This document shows positions 1-7,197 of a stretch of DNA of 64,000 bases, in pieces (the first letter of the stretch is position 1; each line of letters starts with the position of its first letter). The translations under genes and the position numbers were made by a program. Location: NCBI RefSeq assembly GCF_028693505.1, contig NZ_JAQUVF010000004.1, positions 1 to 64,000 of the forward strand, given 5' to 3'. Origin of the DNA: Oscillibacter sp. Its GTDB lineage: Bacteria > Bacillota > Clostridia > Oscillospirales > Oscillospiraceae. The notes under the pieces are model-generated. The model made no database searches, was not told where the DNA came from, and saw nothing but the letters and a program-made list of their open reading frames with translations.

Positions 1-377
1 CCGTGGACGTGCCAAGAGCCGTCCTTGTGCTGCTCCGGGACTAAGAGCACATCCAGCTTGAAGCCGTAAACCTTACGCCAGTCCCGAATTTTCTGGGACA
101 GTGCAGACATGAAAACGTCCAAAGAGTTGCGGTCCCATTTCTCCTGATTCAGCGTGCCAGTAAAAAAATACTGCCATGGGTTGCAAAGCGCATATTGCAA
201 CACCATGGACCGGGCGCGGCTGAAATTGGAATCCAGCTTTATTTCGTTGTGATTCTCGTCCTCCTTGTCACGGAGGACGAGCTTTTCACGGTCCCGATCA
301 CCCTTGAATGTAACTACCTTGTAGATATCATCCCGGTACCGGTGAATGACGTGAACGGGGGATGCACAATTCGACAT
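1..377 (-). CDS. Rolling-circle replication-associated protein (HUH endonuclease), partial
   Basis: This minus-strand frame is absent from the supplied track because its 3' end runs off the window. It is open for 125 codons from the ATG at 377. The middle reads WQYFFTGTLNQEKWDR and the visible end reads LLVPEQHKDGSWHVHG. The HVH motif and the preceding PEQHKDG are typical of the HUH Rep proteins of inovirus-like phages and small rolling-circle replicons in gut Firmicutes (REP_ORF2-G2P type), which nick and join single-stranded DNA at the replication origin. The catalytic tyrosine would lie beyond the window edge. A TTG start about 30 nt upstream is possible. It follows the small gene at 510-746 on the same strand. 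The family call is from motif recall, not a search. Confidence 0.8.
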   Translation of the reverse strand, partial: MSNCASPVHVIHRYRDDIYKVVTFKGDRDREKLVLRDKEDENHNEIKLDSNFSRARSMVLQYALCNPWQYFFTGTLNQEKWDRNSLDVFMSALSQKIRDWRKVYGFKLDVLLVPEQHKDGSWHVH

Positions 378-424
378 ATGGCAAGCACTTCCCGGAATTC
401 GATATGGTGTCAAGTGGCCCTTTT

Positions 425-442
425 CGGAGCCTTAAAGCTCCG
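425..442. repeat. Hairpin between the small phage-like gene and rep
   Basis: CGGAGC and GCTCCG form a perfect 6-bp stem with a 6-nt loop in the intergenic region ahead of rep. No long T-run follows on the minus strand, so it is more likely an attenuating or origin-type hairpin than a strong terminator. Its role is unknown. Confidence 0.35.
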
Positions 443-509
443 ATTTTGGACCGCCCTTGACCGTGCATATCGTCACGACATTCACCGGCAGGGGATAAAG
501 ATTACTGTG

Positions 510-746
510 TTACGCCTTCACAAAATCAACGACCTTGTCGAAGGCGTTCCGAAACACATAGACGGTCTCACCGTACTTGGGGACATAAGAAAGCCCTGCG
601 GCTTTCTCATCGGAGAGAAAAGCCCGCTCCGGTTTTCCCTGCGTCGGGTCCGAAGGGACAAGAAAGAAGTAACTACCTACAACTTCCTTCCCATCATTGC
701 CAGTAAAACTGGCAGGCTCAATCTTGATTACCTTCATCGTTCCCAT
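510..746 (-). CDS. Small protein of an integrated ssDNA element, possible ssDNA-binding protein
   Basis: A 78-residue protein. The ATG at 746 is preferred because GAGG lies 10 nt upstream; the TTG at 752 in the track leaves only 4 nt, and a second ATG is at 737. The sequence (MKVIKIEPASFTGNDG..., then AFLSDEKAAGLSY and YGETVYVF) has no membrane segment and is predicted to be mostly beta strand. Its size, position immediately upstream of a rolling-circle Rep and N-terminal pattern fit the small OB-fold single-stranded-DNA-binding proteins (G5P-like) of inoviruses, but this is inference from context. The plus-strand ORF covering the same bases is a shadow. Confidence 0.6.
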   Translation of the reverse strand: MGTMKVIKIEPASFTGNDGKEVVGSYFFLVPSDPTQGKPERAFLSDEKAAGLSYVPKYGETVYVFRNAFDKVVDFVKA

Positions 747-854
747 ACTCAAATTACCTCACATTCTTTTTTTTGTTTGGACGCTGGGTAACGCCCTAGA
801 GTAAGTAGCTTTACACTCTCGTCAAGCAAGAAGTCTGGGCTACTCAAAAATAAA

Positions 855-900
855 GAACAAGCGGACATTCCAATTGATGGAAACCGCTTGTCCATTTTTA
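855..900. terminator. Hairpin with T-rich tail
   Basis: ACAAGCGG and CCGCTTGT form a stem, extended by ATTCC/GGAA. It is followed on the plus strand by ATTTTTA and on the minus strand by TTCTTTATTTTT, so it could stop transcription either way. It lies between the integrated element and ruvC and may mark the chromosome side of the junction. Confidence 0.5.
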
Positions 901-914
901 ATATAAAACGCGCC

Positions 915-935
915 GCGCCTTCGGGCGCTCTTTTT
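915..935 (+). terminator. Short UUCG-tetraloop terminator
   Basis: GCGCC-TTCG-GGCGC followed by TCTTTTT. It is immediately upstream of the ruvC promoter and would insulate ruvC from upstream transcription. The gene it originally terminated is not visible, which suggests that the integrated element separated them. Confidence 0.55.
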
Positions 936-939
936 GCTG

Positions 940-968
940 TTGCGCCGGGGGCGGAAATTTGCTATACT
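940..968 (+). promoter_or_regulatory. Sigma-A-type promoter of ruvC
   Basis: TTGCGC at 940-945 and TATACT at 963-968 with a 17-bp spacer. The predicted transcript starts about 25 nt before the ruvC ATG. Confidence 0.6.
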
Positions 969-999
969 AGATGGGAATGTAAACCGGAAGGGGAGCGCC

Positions 1000-1509
1000 A
1001 TGCGCATTTTAGGCATCGACCCCGGCATCGCCACCATCGGCTTTGGTCTGGTGGAGGCGGAGCGGGGACAAGTCCATATGCTGACCTACGGGGCCATCAC
1101 CACCCCGGCGGGGCTTCCTCTTTCCCGGCGGCTCTACCAAATTGAGCGGGACATGGAGGAGCTGATCGGCAAGCTGCACCCGGACGTGATCTCCGTGGAG
1201 GAGCTGTTTTTCAACACCAACATCACCACCGGCATCGCCGTGGCTCACGGGCGGGGCGTCATTCTCTGCGCCGCGGAAAAGTGCGGCATCCCCCTCTTCG
1301 AGTACACGCCCTCGCAGGTGAAGCTGGCGGTGACCGGGTACGGCAAGGCGCAAAAGCGGCAAGTGATGGACATGACCCGGCGGCTTTTAAAGCTTGCCGC
1401 CGTCCCCCGGCCCGACGACGCGGCGGACGCGCTGGGGCTGGCGCTTTGCCACGCAAGGAGTTTTACTTCACGGCTCCCGCAAACAAAGGACGTGAAGGAA
1501 ACGGTATAA
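1000..1509 (+). CDS. ruvC: Crossover junction endodeoxyribonuclease RuvC
   Basis: Cleaves Holliday junctions in concert with RuvAB. The start at 1000 is chosen because MRILGIDPGIATIGFG is the canonical RuvC N terminus (first acidic residue in GIDPG) and AGGGGAG lies 6 nt upstream; the longer track start at 934 would precede the promoter's -10 box. SVEELFF carries the second acidic residue and RPDDAADALGLALCHA supplies the C-terminal acidic pair. The 169-residue length is normal. It is first in a ruvC-ruvA-x-ruvB operon, 13 nt before ruvA. Confidence 0.95.
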   Translation: MRILGIDPGIATIGFGLVEAERGQVHMLTYGAITTPAGLPLSRRLYQIERDMEELIGKLHPDVISVEELFFNTNITTGIAVAHGRGVILCAAEKCGIPLFEYTPSQVKLAVTGYGKAQKRQVMDMTRRLLKLAAVPRPDDAADALGLALCHARSFTSRLPQTKDVKETV

Positions 1510-1522
1510 GGAGTTTTGACGT

Positions 1523-2128
1523 ATGTTTTACTATCTGGACGGCACCGTGGCGGAAATTTTGCCCGGCCTTGCCGTGATCGACTGCGGCGGCGTGGGCTAT
1601 GCCTGCATGACCACCAACAACACCCTCGCCCACCTCAAAAAGGGCCAGCGGGGCAAGCTCTATACCTTTTTGAACGTTGGGGAGAACGTCTTTGGGCTGT
1701 ACGGCTTCGCCACCCAAAGCGAGCTTGCCAGCTTCCGGCTGCTGATCGGGGTTTCCGGCGTGGGACCGAAGGCGGCCATTGCCATTCTCTCCGTGGGTAC
1801 GCCGGAAACGCTGGCCATGGCCATCGTGACGGAGGACGAGAAAACCCTGACGGCGGCGCCGGGCATCGGCAAAAAAATCGCCCAGCGCATCATTCTGGAG
1901 CTGAAGGACAAGATGGCGAAGGAGACCGCCGCCGGGCTGGATTTTTCCGGCGGCAAGGGCGCGCCGGCAGCGGCCCTCTTTTCCAGCAAAGCAACCGAGG
2001 CGGCTGCCGCCCTCGCGGTTTTGGGCTATTCCTCTCAGGAGGTCTCCGCCGCGCTCAAGGGCGTGGACATGGAGAACTTGCCGCTGGAGGAGATCATCCG
2101 AGCGAGCCTGAAGAAAATGGTGAAGTGA
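1523..2128 (+). CDS. ruvA: Holliday junction branch migration protein RuvA
   Basis: A 201-residue junction-binding subunit that loads the RuvB motor. MFYYLDGTVAEILPGLAVIDCGGVGY is the N-terminal OB domain. The two helix-hairpin-helix segments (LIGVSGVGPKAA and TAAPGIGKKIAQRI) contact the junction. The C-terminal part (about 150-201) is the RuvB-binding domain after a flexible linker. AAGGAG precedes the ATG. Its stop is followed directly by the ATG of the next gene. Confidence 0.96.
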   Translation: MFYYLDGTVAEILPGLAVIDCGGVGYACMTTNNTLAHLKKGQRGKLYTFLNVGENVFGLYGFATQSELASFRLLIGVSGVGPKAAIAILSVGTPETLAMAIVTEDEKTLTAAPGIGKKIAQRIILELKDKMAKETAAGLDFSGGKGAPAAALFSSKATEAAAALAVLGYSSQEVSAALKGVDMENLPLEEIIRASLKKMVK

Positions 2129-2485
2129 ATGAGCAGTAAAAAGAACGCAAAAGAAAAGGCGCCGGCCCGGAAAGAAGCCGAAAAGAAGGCAAAAAACAAG
2201 CGCACCATGGTCAACGGCATCGCCGTGGGCATGCTGTTTGTGGGATTGTGGGCAGGACTGACGATTCCGCCGGCCTTTGCCTCCAACACCTGTGGCAGCT
2301 CGGAAACGGCGATGGAAGCGCTTCTGGAAAAGCAGCAGGGCGAGGACGTGGAGCTTTTGCAGGTGACGCAGCGCGGCAGGGAGAAAGAAGTCGTGTACAC
2401 CGTCGGGGCAGAGCAGTCCACAGCGGTGTTTCAGCGGCGGCTGCTTGGCCTGCGGTGGGCTTACGGCGGCGAAGTGCTGCCATGA
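2129..2485 (+). CDS. Small single-pass membrane protein between ruvA and ruvB
   Basis: 118 residues and not a family I recognise. The first 26 residues are extremely lysine-rich ([17 protein letters not shown]), followed by one hydrophobic segment (about 28-51, [16 protein letters not shown]), and then an acidic-to-neutral domain with a single CGSSE cysteine and EKEVVYTVG. The positive N terminus predicts a cytoplasmic tail with the C-terminal domain outside. The ATG starts 1 nt after the ruvA stop, so translation is probably coupled, and ruvB follows 13 nt downstream. Nothing visible links it to recombination; it may simply ride the operon. Confidence 0.75.
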   Translation: MSSKKNAKEKAPARKEAEKKAKNKRTMVNGIAVGMLFVGLWAGLTIPPAFASNTCGSSETAMEALLEKQQGEDVELLQVTQRGREKEVVYTVGAEQSTAVFQRRLLGLRWAYGGEVLP

Positions 2486-2498
2486 AGGAGATGACAAG

Positions 2499-3557
2499 TT
2501 GAGTATCGACTTTGGAAGCGACATCTATGAAGAGCCTCTCGTGACCAAGACCCTTTTGCAGGAGGACGCGCAGGAGGTATCCCTGCGCCCCCGGACCCTC
2601 AAGGAGTACATTGGGCAGGAGAAGGCCAAGGAAAACCTCGCCGTTTTCATCGAGGCCGCCCGCAGGCGGGAGGAGGCGCTGGACCACGTGCTGCTCCACG
2701 GCCCTCCGGGCCTCGGCAAGACGACGCTGGCGGGCATCATCGCCCAGGAGATGGGCGTGAACATCCGCATCACCTCTGGCCCCGCCATCGAAAAACCGGG
2801 AGATCTGGCGGCGCTGCTCACCAACTTAAGCGAGGGGGACATCCTCTTCGTGGATGAGATCCACCGGCTCAACCGCGCCGTGGAGGAGATTTTGTACCCC
2901 GCCATGGAGGATTACGCGCTGGACATCATCGTGGGCAAGGGGCCCTCCGCCAACTCCATCCGGCTGGACCTGCCGAAATTCACCCTCATCGGAGCCACCA
3001 CCCGGGCAGGTCAGCTCTCCGCGCCGTTGCGGGATCGCTTCGGCGTGACGCTGCGGCTGGAGCTGTACACCCCCGAGGAGCTTTCCGAGATTGTAAAACG
3101 CTCCGCCGGGATTTTGAATGTGGACATCGTGCCCTCCGGGGCCTACGAGATCGCCCGCCGCAGCCGGGGCACGCCCCGTATCGCCAACCGGATGCTGCGC
3201 CGGGTGCGGGACTTCGCCCAGGTGAAGGCCGACGGCGTCATCACCATGGACGTGGCGGATCAGGCGCTGTGCGCGCTGGAGATCGACCATCTGGGCCTTG
3301 ACACCGTGGACCGGCGGATGCTGGGGGCCATCATCGACAACTATAACGGCGGCCCCGTGGGCCTTGAGACGCTGGCCGCCACCATCGGAGAGGAGTCCGT
3401 GACGCTGGAGGACGTGTACGAGCCGTACCTCATGCAGCTGGGCTTTCTCACCCGGACGCCCCGGGGCCGCTGCGTCACGCAGAAGGCTTACGGGCACCTC
3501 CACCGCCCCATCCCCGGCGGGGCGACGGAAGGTCCGCTGGACCAGCTGAGCATCTAA
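2499..3557 (+). CDS. ruvB: Holliday junction branch migration ATPase RuvB
   Basis: A AAA+ motor that drives branch migration with RuvA. The TTG at 2499 is the likely start, with AAGGAG 7 nt upstream, giving [13 protein letters not shown]; the track start at 2445 overlaps the previous gene. Walker A is [12 protein letters not shown], Walker B is [10 protein letters not shown], sensor 1 is LIGATTR, and the arginine-finger region is PLRDRFG. The C-terminal winged helix ([22 protein letters not shown], then [10 protein letters not shown]) is complete. 352 residues, normal for the family. Confidence 0.95.
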   Translation: MSIDFGSDIYEEPLVTKTLLQEDAQEVSLRPRTLKEYIGQEKAKENLAVFIEAARRREEALDHVLLHGPPGLGKTTLAGIIAQEMGVNIRITSGPAIEKPGDLAALLTNLSEGDILFVDEIHRLNRAVEEILYPAMEDYALDIIVGKGPSANSIRLDLPKFTLIGATTRAGQLSAPLRDRFGVTLRLELYTPEELSEIVKRSAGILNVDIVPSGAYEIARRSRGTPRIANRMLRRVRDFAQVKADGVITMDVADQALCALEIDHLGLDTVDRRMLGAIIDNYNGGPVGLETLAATIGEESVTLEDVYEPYLMQLGFLTRTPRGRCVTQKAYGHLHRPIPGGATEGPLDQLSI

Positions 3558-3621
3558 AAAAACGCCACCAAGTGGGTGCTGCGGCGCTTTTGCGCCATCA
3601 AACGAGAAGGGAATCATCAAC

Positions 3622-4977
3622 ATGGGTAAATTATTTGGAACCGACGGCATTCGGGGCGTGGTGGGCGAAAACCTCACCGCCGAAATGGCCTTTCGCGTGG
3701 GGCAGGCCATCGCCGCCGTGCTGATGGAGGAGAAGGGGAGCCGTCCCACCGTGGTCATCGGCAAGGACACCCGCATCTCCTCCGATATGCTGGAATCCGC
3801 CCTGATGGCGGGCATCTGTGACATGGGGGGCGACGTGAAGCCTCTGGGCACCGTCCCCACCCCCGCCGTGGCGTACCTTGCCCGGCAGGAGAAGGCGGAC
3901 GCGGGCATCGTCCTCTCCGCCAGCCACAACCCCTACGAGCACAACGGCATCAAGGTGTTCAGCGGGCAGGGCTATAAGCTCTCCGACGAGGTGGAAGCGC
4001 GGATCGAGGAAAAAATCCTCTCCGGCGCTCCCCTGAAGCACCGCACCCGGGGCGAGATCGGCCGCCGCCACCACGGGATGCGCCAGCTCAAGCAGGATTA
4101 CATCGACTTTGTGGCCTCCACCGTGGAATCCGACCTTGCGGGGCTGCGGATTCTGGTGGACTGCGCCAACGGCGCGGCCAGCGCCACCGCGCCGGAGCTG
4201 TTTGGCCGCTTCAAGGCCCACACGGACTTCATCCATCGCCAGAGCGACGGCGTGAACATCAACAGCCGCTGCGGCTCCACCCATCTGGAGGACCTCTCCG
4301 CCATGGTGGTGCGCGGCGGGTACGACGTGGGCGTGGCCTTTGACGGGGACGCGGACCGGTGTCTGCTGGTGGACGAAACTGGCGCGGAGATCGACGGGGA
4401 CAAGGTGATGGCGGTGTGCGCGCTGGACATGAAGCGCCGGGGGCTGCTGGTGGGCAACACCATCGTCGCCACCGTCATGAGCAATCTGGGCCTCCACGAG
4501 TTCTGCCGGGAAAACGGCATCGACCTTGTCTGCACCGCCGTGGGCGACCGCAACGTACTGGAGGAGATGCTCCGCCACGATTACCGCATCGGCGGCGAGC
4601 AGTCGGGCCACACCATCTTCACCGCGCTGGAAACCACCGGCGACGGCGAGGTGACCGCCCTCCAGTTTTTGCAGGTGCTGGCCCGGTCGGGGAAGAAGGC
4701 CAGCGCGCTTTCTTCCGTCTGCGCCACCTATCCCCAGGTGCTTTTGAATCTGGAGGTGCCCCACAGCGGCGGCGTCAAGGAAAAGATCATGGCCTCCGAC
4801 GCGCTCAAGGGCGCCGTGGAGGCGGAGGAGCGTGCGCTCCACGGAAACGGACGGGTGCTGGTTCGTGCTTCCGGCACGGAAGCGCTGATCCGGGTCATGG
4901 TGGAGGCCAAGACCGCCGAAATGGCCGACGAGGTGGCCCAGCGGCTGGTGAATTTTATAAAATCACTAAATTTTTAA
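3622..4977 (+). CDS. glmM: Phosphoglucosamine mutase
   Basis: Interconverts glucosamine-6-phosphate and glucosamine-1-phosphate on the way to UDP-GlcNAc and peptidoglycan. MGKLFGTDGIRGVVGENLT is the family N terminus. The catalytic phosphoserine loop is SASHNPYEHNGIK (near residue 100), the metal loop is AFDGDADRCLLVDE (Asp-rich), the sugar loop is GGEQSGH, and the phosphate-binding loop is RASGTEALIRVMVE. 451 residues, standard. GAGAAGGG precedes the ATG. The 64-nt gap after ruvB contains GCGGCGCTTTTGCGCC, a weak hairpin. Confidence 0.95.
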   Translation: MGKLFGTDGIRGVVGENLTAEMAFRVGQAIAAVLMEEKGSRPTVVIGKDTRISSDMLESALMAGICDMGGDVKPLGTVPTPAVAYLARQEKADAGIVLSASHNPYEHNGIKVFSGQGYKLSDEVEARIEEKILSGAPLKHRTRGEIGRRHHGMRQLKQDYIDFVASTVESDLAGLRILVDCANGAASATAPELFGRFKAHTDFIHRQSDGVNINSRCGSTHLEDLSAMVVRGGYDVGVAFDGDADRCLLVDETGAEIDGDKVMAVCALDMKRRGLLVGNTIVATVMSNLGLHEFCRENGIDLVCTAVGDRNVLEEMLRHDYRIGGEQSGHTIFTALETTGDGEVTALQFLQVLARSGKKASALSSVCATYPQVLLNLEVPHSGGVKEKIMASDALKGAVEAEERALHGNGRVLVRASGTEALIRVMVEAKTAEMADEVAQRLVNFIKSLNF

Positions 4978-5007
4978 GGAATTATCCGCGAAATTTTGAA
5001 CAATTGC

Positions 5008-5037
5008 TTGACATTTCGGTGGGTAAACAGGTATAAT
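5008..5037 (+). promoter_or_regulatory. Consensus sigma-A promoter of sigH
   Basis: Perfect TTGACA (5008-5013) and TATAAT (5032-5037) with an 18-bp spacer. The -10 box ends only 5 nt before the sigH ATG, so the normal start point 6-7 nt downstream falls on or next to the A of the start codon. Confidence 0.85.
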
Positions 5038-5042
5038 ACGAG

Positions 5043-5681
5043 ATGTGTAAATCTTATGAGTCTCCGCAGTCCCGGGAAAATTTCCCAGATGAAGCGCTCT
5101 GCCGTCTCAGCGCGGCAGGAGACCGTCTGGCGGAAGAAATTCTGGTCGCCCGGTATAACCGGCTGGTCCGCACCTGCGCCCGCCCCTTTTTTCTGGTGGG
5201 CGGCGACAGCGAGGATTTGACGCAGGAGGGCATGGTGGGACTCATCAAGGCCGTTCGGGAATACGACGCGGGCAAAGAGGCGTCGTTCCGGACCTTCGCA
5301 GAAATTTGCATTCGCAGCCGACTGTATTCCGTTTTGCGCGCCGCGTCGCGCGATAAGCATTTACCGCTCAATCAGTCGGTTTCTTTGGATACACCCTACT
5401 TTGACAGCAATTCCTACACCTCTGGTACCAGTAACTTGGCGCAGCGCAATCCTGAAGATTTTCTGATCGACAGGGAGCACACGGCGGCCCTCTTATCCGG
5501 TGTCCGGAAACAGTTGTCCGAATTCGAAGCGAAGATTTTGGGGTACTATTTAGACGGTCTTTCATGCAGGGAAATTGCCGAGACGGTAGGCAAGCCCCCA
5601 AAGTCCGTGGACAACGCTGTGCAGCGGATCCGTCGCAAGGTGGCACAGCAACTTCTTTCCGGCGATTTCAGCCAACGCTGA
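5043..5681 (+). CDS. sigH: RNA polymerase sporulation sigma factor SigH
   Basis: A sigma-70-family factor for early sporulation and stationary-phase genes. DEALCRLSAAGDRLAEEILVARYNRLV aligns with the SigH N terminus. Region 2 is EDLTQEGMVGLIKAVREYD followed by FRTFAEICIRSRLYSVLRAASR. Region 4 is ILGYYLDGLSCREIAETVGKPPKSVDNAVQRIRRK, a helix-turn-helix. 212 residues, normal. No in-frame ATG, GTG or TTG follows soon after 5043, and the residues right after it already match the family, so 5043 is kept as the start even though it sits at the predicted transcription start with no ribosome binding site. A competing out-of-frame ATG at 5057 would destroy the family match. Confidence 0.9.
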   Translation: MCKSYESPQSRENFPDEALCRLSAAGDRLAEEILVARYNRLVRTCARPFFLVGGDSEDLTQEGMVGLIKAVREYDAGKEASFRTFAEICIRSRLYSVLRAASRDKHLPLNQSVSLDTPYFDSNSYTSGTSNLAQRNPEDFLIDREHTAALLSGVRKQLSEFEAKILGYYLDGLSCREIAETVGKPPKSVDNAVQRIRRKVAQQLLSGDFSQR

Positions 5682-5720
5682 ACGCAATATATTTTTCTTT
5701 TCAAAGAGAGGGTAAAAATC

Positions 5721-6002
5721 ATGTTCGAAGACAAGACTTTAGTGTGCAAAGAGTGCGGCGAGGAGTTCGTGTTCACTGCCGGTGAGCAGGAGTTCTACGC
5801 AGAGCGCGGCTTCCAGAACGAGCCTCAGCGCTGCAAGAACTGCCGTGACGCCCGCAAGAACGCTTCTCGCGGTCCCCGCGAGTACTTCACCGCTGTTTGC
5901 GCTTCCTGCGGCGGCGAGGCGAAGGTTCCTTTCGAGCCCAAGTCCGATCGCCCCGTGTATTGCAGCGAGTGCTTCGCCAAGATGCGCGATCAGCAGAGAT
6001 AA
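5721..6002 (+). CDS. Zinc-ribbon protein (CxxC repeats)
   Basis: 93 residues with CKECG near residue 11, CKNC near 39, CASCG near 61 and CSEC near 82, which makes two treble-clef or zinc-ribbon folds. It resembles the probable-zinc-ribbon (zf_Tbcl-type) proteins common in Clostridia, often highly expressed. AGAGGG precedes the ATG, and a strong terminator follows, so it is the last gene of the sigH transcript or a single-gene unit. No catalytic residues are visible; a nucleic-acid or ribosome role is plausible but unproven. Confidence 0.85.
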   Translation: MFEDKTLVCKECGEEFVFTAGEQEFYAERGFQNEPQRCKNCRDARKNASRGPREYFTAVCASCGGEAKVPFEPKSDRPVYCSECFAKMRDQQR

Positions 6003-6035
6003 CAACCTGCTTTTCCGCGCGGAACGATGCCATTC

Positions 6036-6068
6036 AAAAGAGACGCCCGATTTTGGGCGTCTCTTTTC
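6036..6068 (+). terminator. Strong intrinsic terminator
   Basis: AAAAGAGACGCCC and GGGCGTCTCTTTT form a perfect 13-bp stem with a 6-nt loop and flanking A/T tracts, so it can act in either direction. It ends the sigH/zinc-ribbon unit. Confidence 0.9.
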
Positions 6069-6149
6069 CTGTAAACCCTTCGGAAGTGACCAAAAATTAC
6101 CCGCAGACGGGAAAAGACGACAAAAAAACAAGGTTCCTCGGATTATCTA

Positions 6150-6178
6150 TTGAATTCACGCAAATAATAGAGTATAAT
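6150..6178 (+). promoter_or_regulatory. Sigma-A-type promoter of the DUF1858 gene
   Basis: TTGAAT (6150-6155) and a perfect TATAAT (6173-6178), 17-bp spacer, about 37 nt before the start codon. Confidence 0.75.
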
Positions 6179-6214
6179 ACGACCGTTGAATTTTGAATTT
6201 GGAGGAACCCTTTT

Positions 6215-6424
6215 ATGATTACCATTACCAAAGATACCATCATCGGGGAAATTCTCGATGTCGCTCCCCAGACCGCGCCCATCTTCCTCTCCATCGGGAT
6301 GCACTGCCTGGGCTGCCCCTCTTCCCGCGGCGAAACGGTGGAGGAAGCCTGCATGGTCCACGGCGTGGACTGCGAGAAGCTGCTCGCTCTCGTGAACGAG
6401 GAAGCCAACAAGGACGCCGAGTAA
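6215..6424 (+). CDS. DUF1858 (hybrid-cluster-protein-associated redox disulfide) protein
   Basis: 69 residues: MITITKDTIIGEILDVAP..., then SIGMHCLGCPSSRGETVEEAC. The CxxC within GMHCLGCP and the overall pattern are the hallmark of the DUF1858 / ScdA-N-type fold, a small redox-disulfide domain found beside hybrid cluster and iron-sulfur repair proteins. GGAGG lies 7-8 nt upstream. It stands alone here, with a promoter before and a hairpin after it. Confidence 0.88.
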   Translation: MITITKDTIIGEILDVAPQTAPIFLSIGMHCLGCPSSRGETVEEACMVHGVDCEKLLALVNEEANKDAE

Positions 6425-6439
6425 GGTTTGATCGAACCG

Positions 6440-6474
6440 GACGCATACGGGAGAGGATTCCGTATGCGTCTTTC
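6440..6474 (+). terminator. Hairpin after the DUF1858 gene
   Basis: GACGCATACGG and CCGTATGCGTC form a perfect 11-bp stem followed by TTTCC. The T-run is short, so partial read-through into trmK is likely. Confidence 0.6.
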
Positions 6475-6492
6475 CACGGAGGAGGGCCTTTG

Positions 6493-7197
6493 TTGAAGGA
6501 TCTGGAACTAACGCCCCGCCTGCGTCTTTTGGCGGACTGGGTACCTCCCGGCGCAAAGCTCGCTGATGTTGGCACGGATCACGCCTACCTTCCCGTGTGG
6601 CTTTTGCTGCACGGCCGGGTGCGCTGTGCCATTGCCGGCGATCTGCGCCCCGGCCCGCTGGAGCGGGCAAGGCAGACCGGCGCGCGCTACGGCGCGGAAC
6701 TCATCGACTTTCGCCTCTGCGACGGCCTTTCCGCCATCGCGCCGGAGGAGGCGGACACCATCGTCATCGCCGGGATGGGGGGCGAGACCATTGCCGCCAT
6801 CCTCGCCGCCGCCCCATGGACACGCTCCGGCCGCCATACGCTGCTGCTCCAGCCCATGACCAAGGCAGAGGAGCTGCGCCGCTTTCTCGCGGAAAACGGC
6901 TATTCCATCACCCGGGAGGCGCTGGTCCGGGACCGGGGCACGCTGTATCCGGTGCTGGAGGCCACGGCGGGGGAGATGACCCTCACCACGGGACAGCTCT
7001 ACGGCGGGGCAGCGCTTTTGAACGACCCGCTGGGAGACCGGTACCTGATCGAAAAGATCATCCGGCTGCAAGGCGCCGTGGCGGGGCTGAACCACTCCGG
7101 CGACGCAGCCGACCGGGCGCGATCGGACGCCCTGCGGGACATACTCACCGCCCTGCTGGAAATGAGAGAGGAGTGGCGTCATGCCCATTGCCGGTGA
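6493..7197 (+). CDS. trmK: tRNA (adenine(22)-N1)-methyltransferase TrmK
   Basis: Methylates adenine 22 of tRNA using S-adenosylmethionine. The start is TTG at 6493 (GGAGG upstream), giving LKDLELTPRLRLLADWV; the track start at 6193 runs through the previous gene. Motif I is LADVGTDHAYLP, and IAGMGGETIAAIL plus LLQPMTKAEELRRFL are the TrmK/YqfN signatures. The C-terminal coiled-coil helix is present (RLQGAVAGL...). 234 residues. The end overlaps the Nif3 gene by 17 nt, the usual trmK-nif3 pairing in Firmicutes. Confidence 0.92.
   Translation: MKDLELTPRLRLLADWVPPGAKLADVGTDHAYLPVWLLLHGRVRCAIAGDLRPGPLERARQTGARYGAELIDFRLCDGLSAIAPEEADTIVIAGMGGETIAAILAAAPWTRSGRHTLLLQPMTKAEELRRFLAENGYSITREALVRDRGTLYPVLEATAGEMTLTTGQLYGGAALLNDPLGDRYLIEKIIRLQGAVAGLNHSGDAADRARSDALRDILTALLEMREEWRHAHCR

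Noticed and set aside
753-940. A dif site used by the rolling-circle element for Xer-mediated integration
   Set aside because: No stretch resembles the 28-bp dif consensus with its AT-rich centre and paired Xer arms; the dyad at 855-893 fits a terminator better.
1463-2524. A 353-residue minus-strand ORF over ruvA and the next gene
   Set aside because: Antisense to unmistakable RuvA sequence, with a His/Gly/Arg-rich composition typical of shadow frames.
2826-3929. A 367-residue minus-strand ORF over ruvB and glmM
   Set aside because: Antisense to two well-defined genes, no family resemblance.
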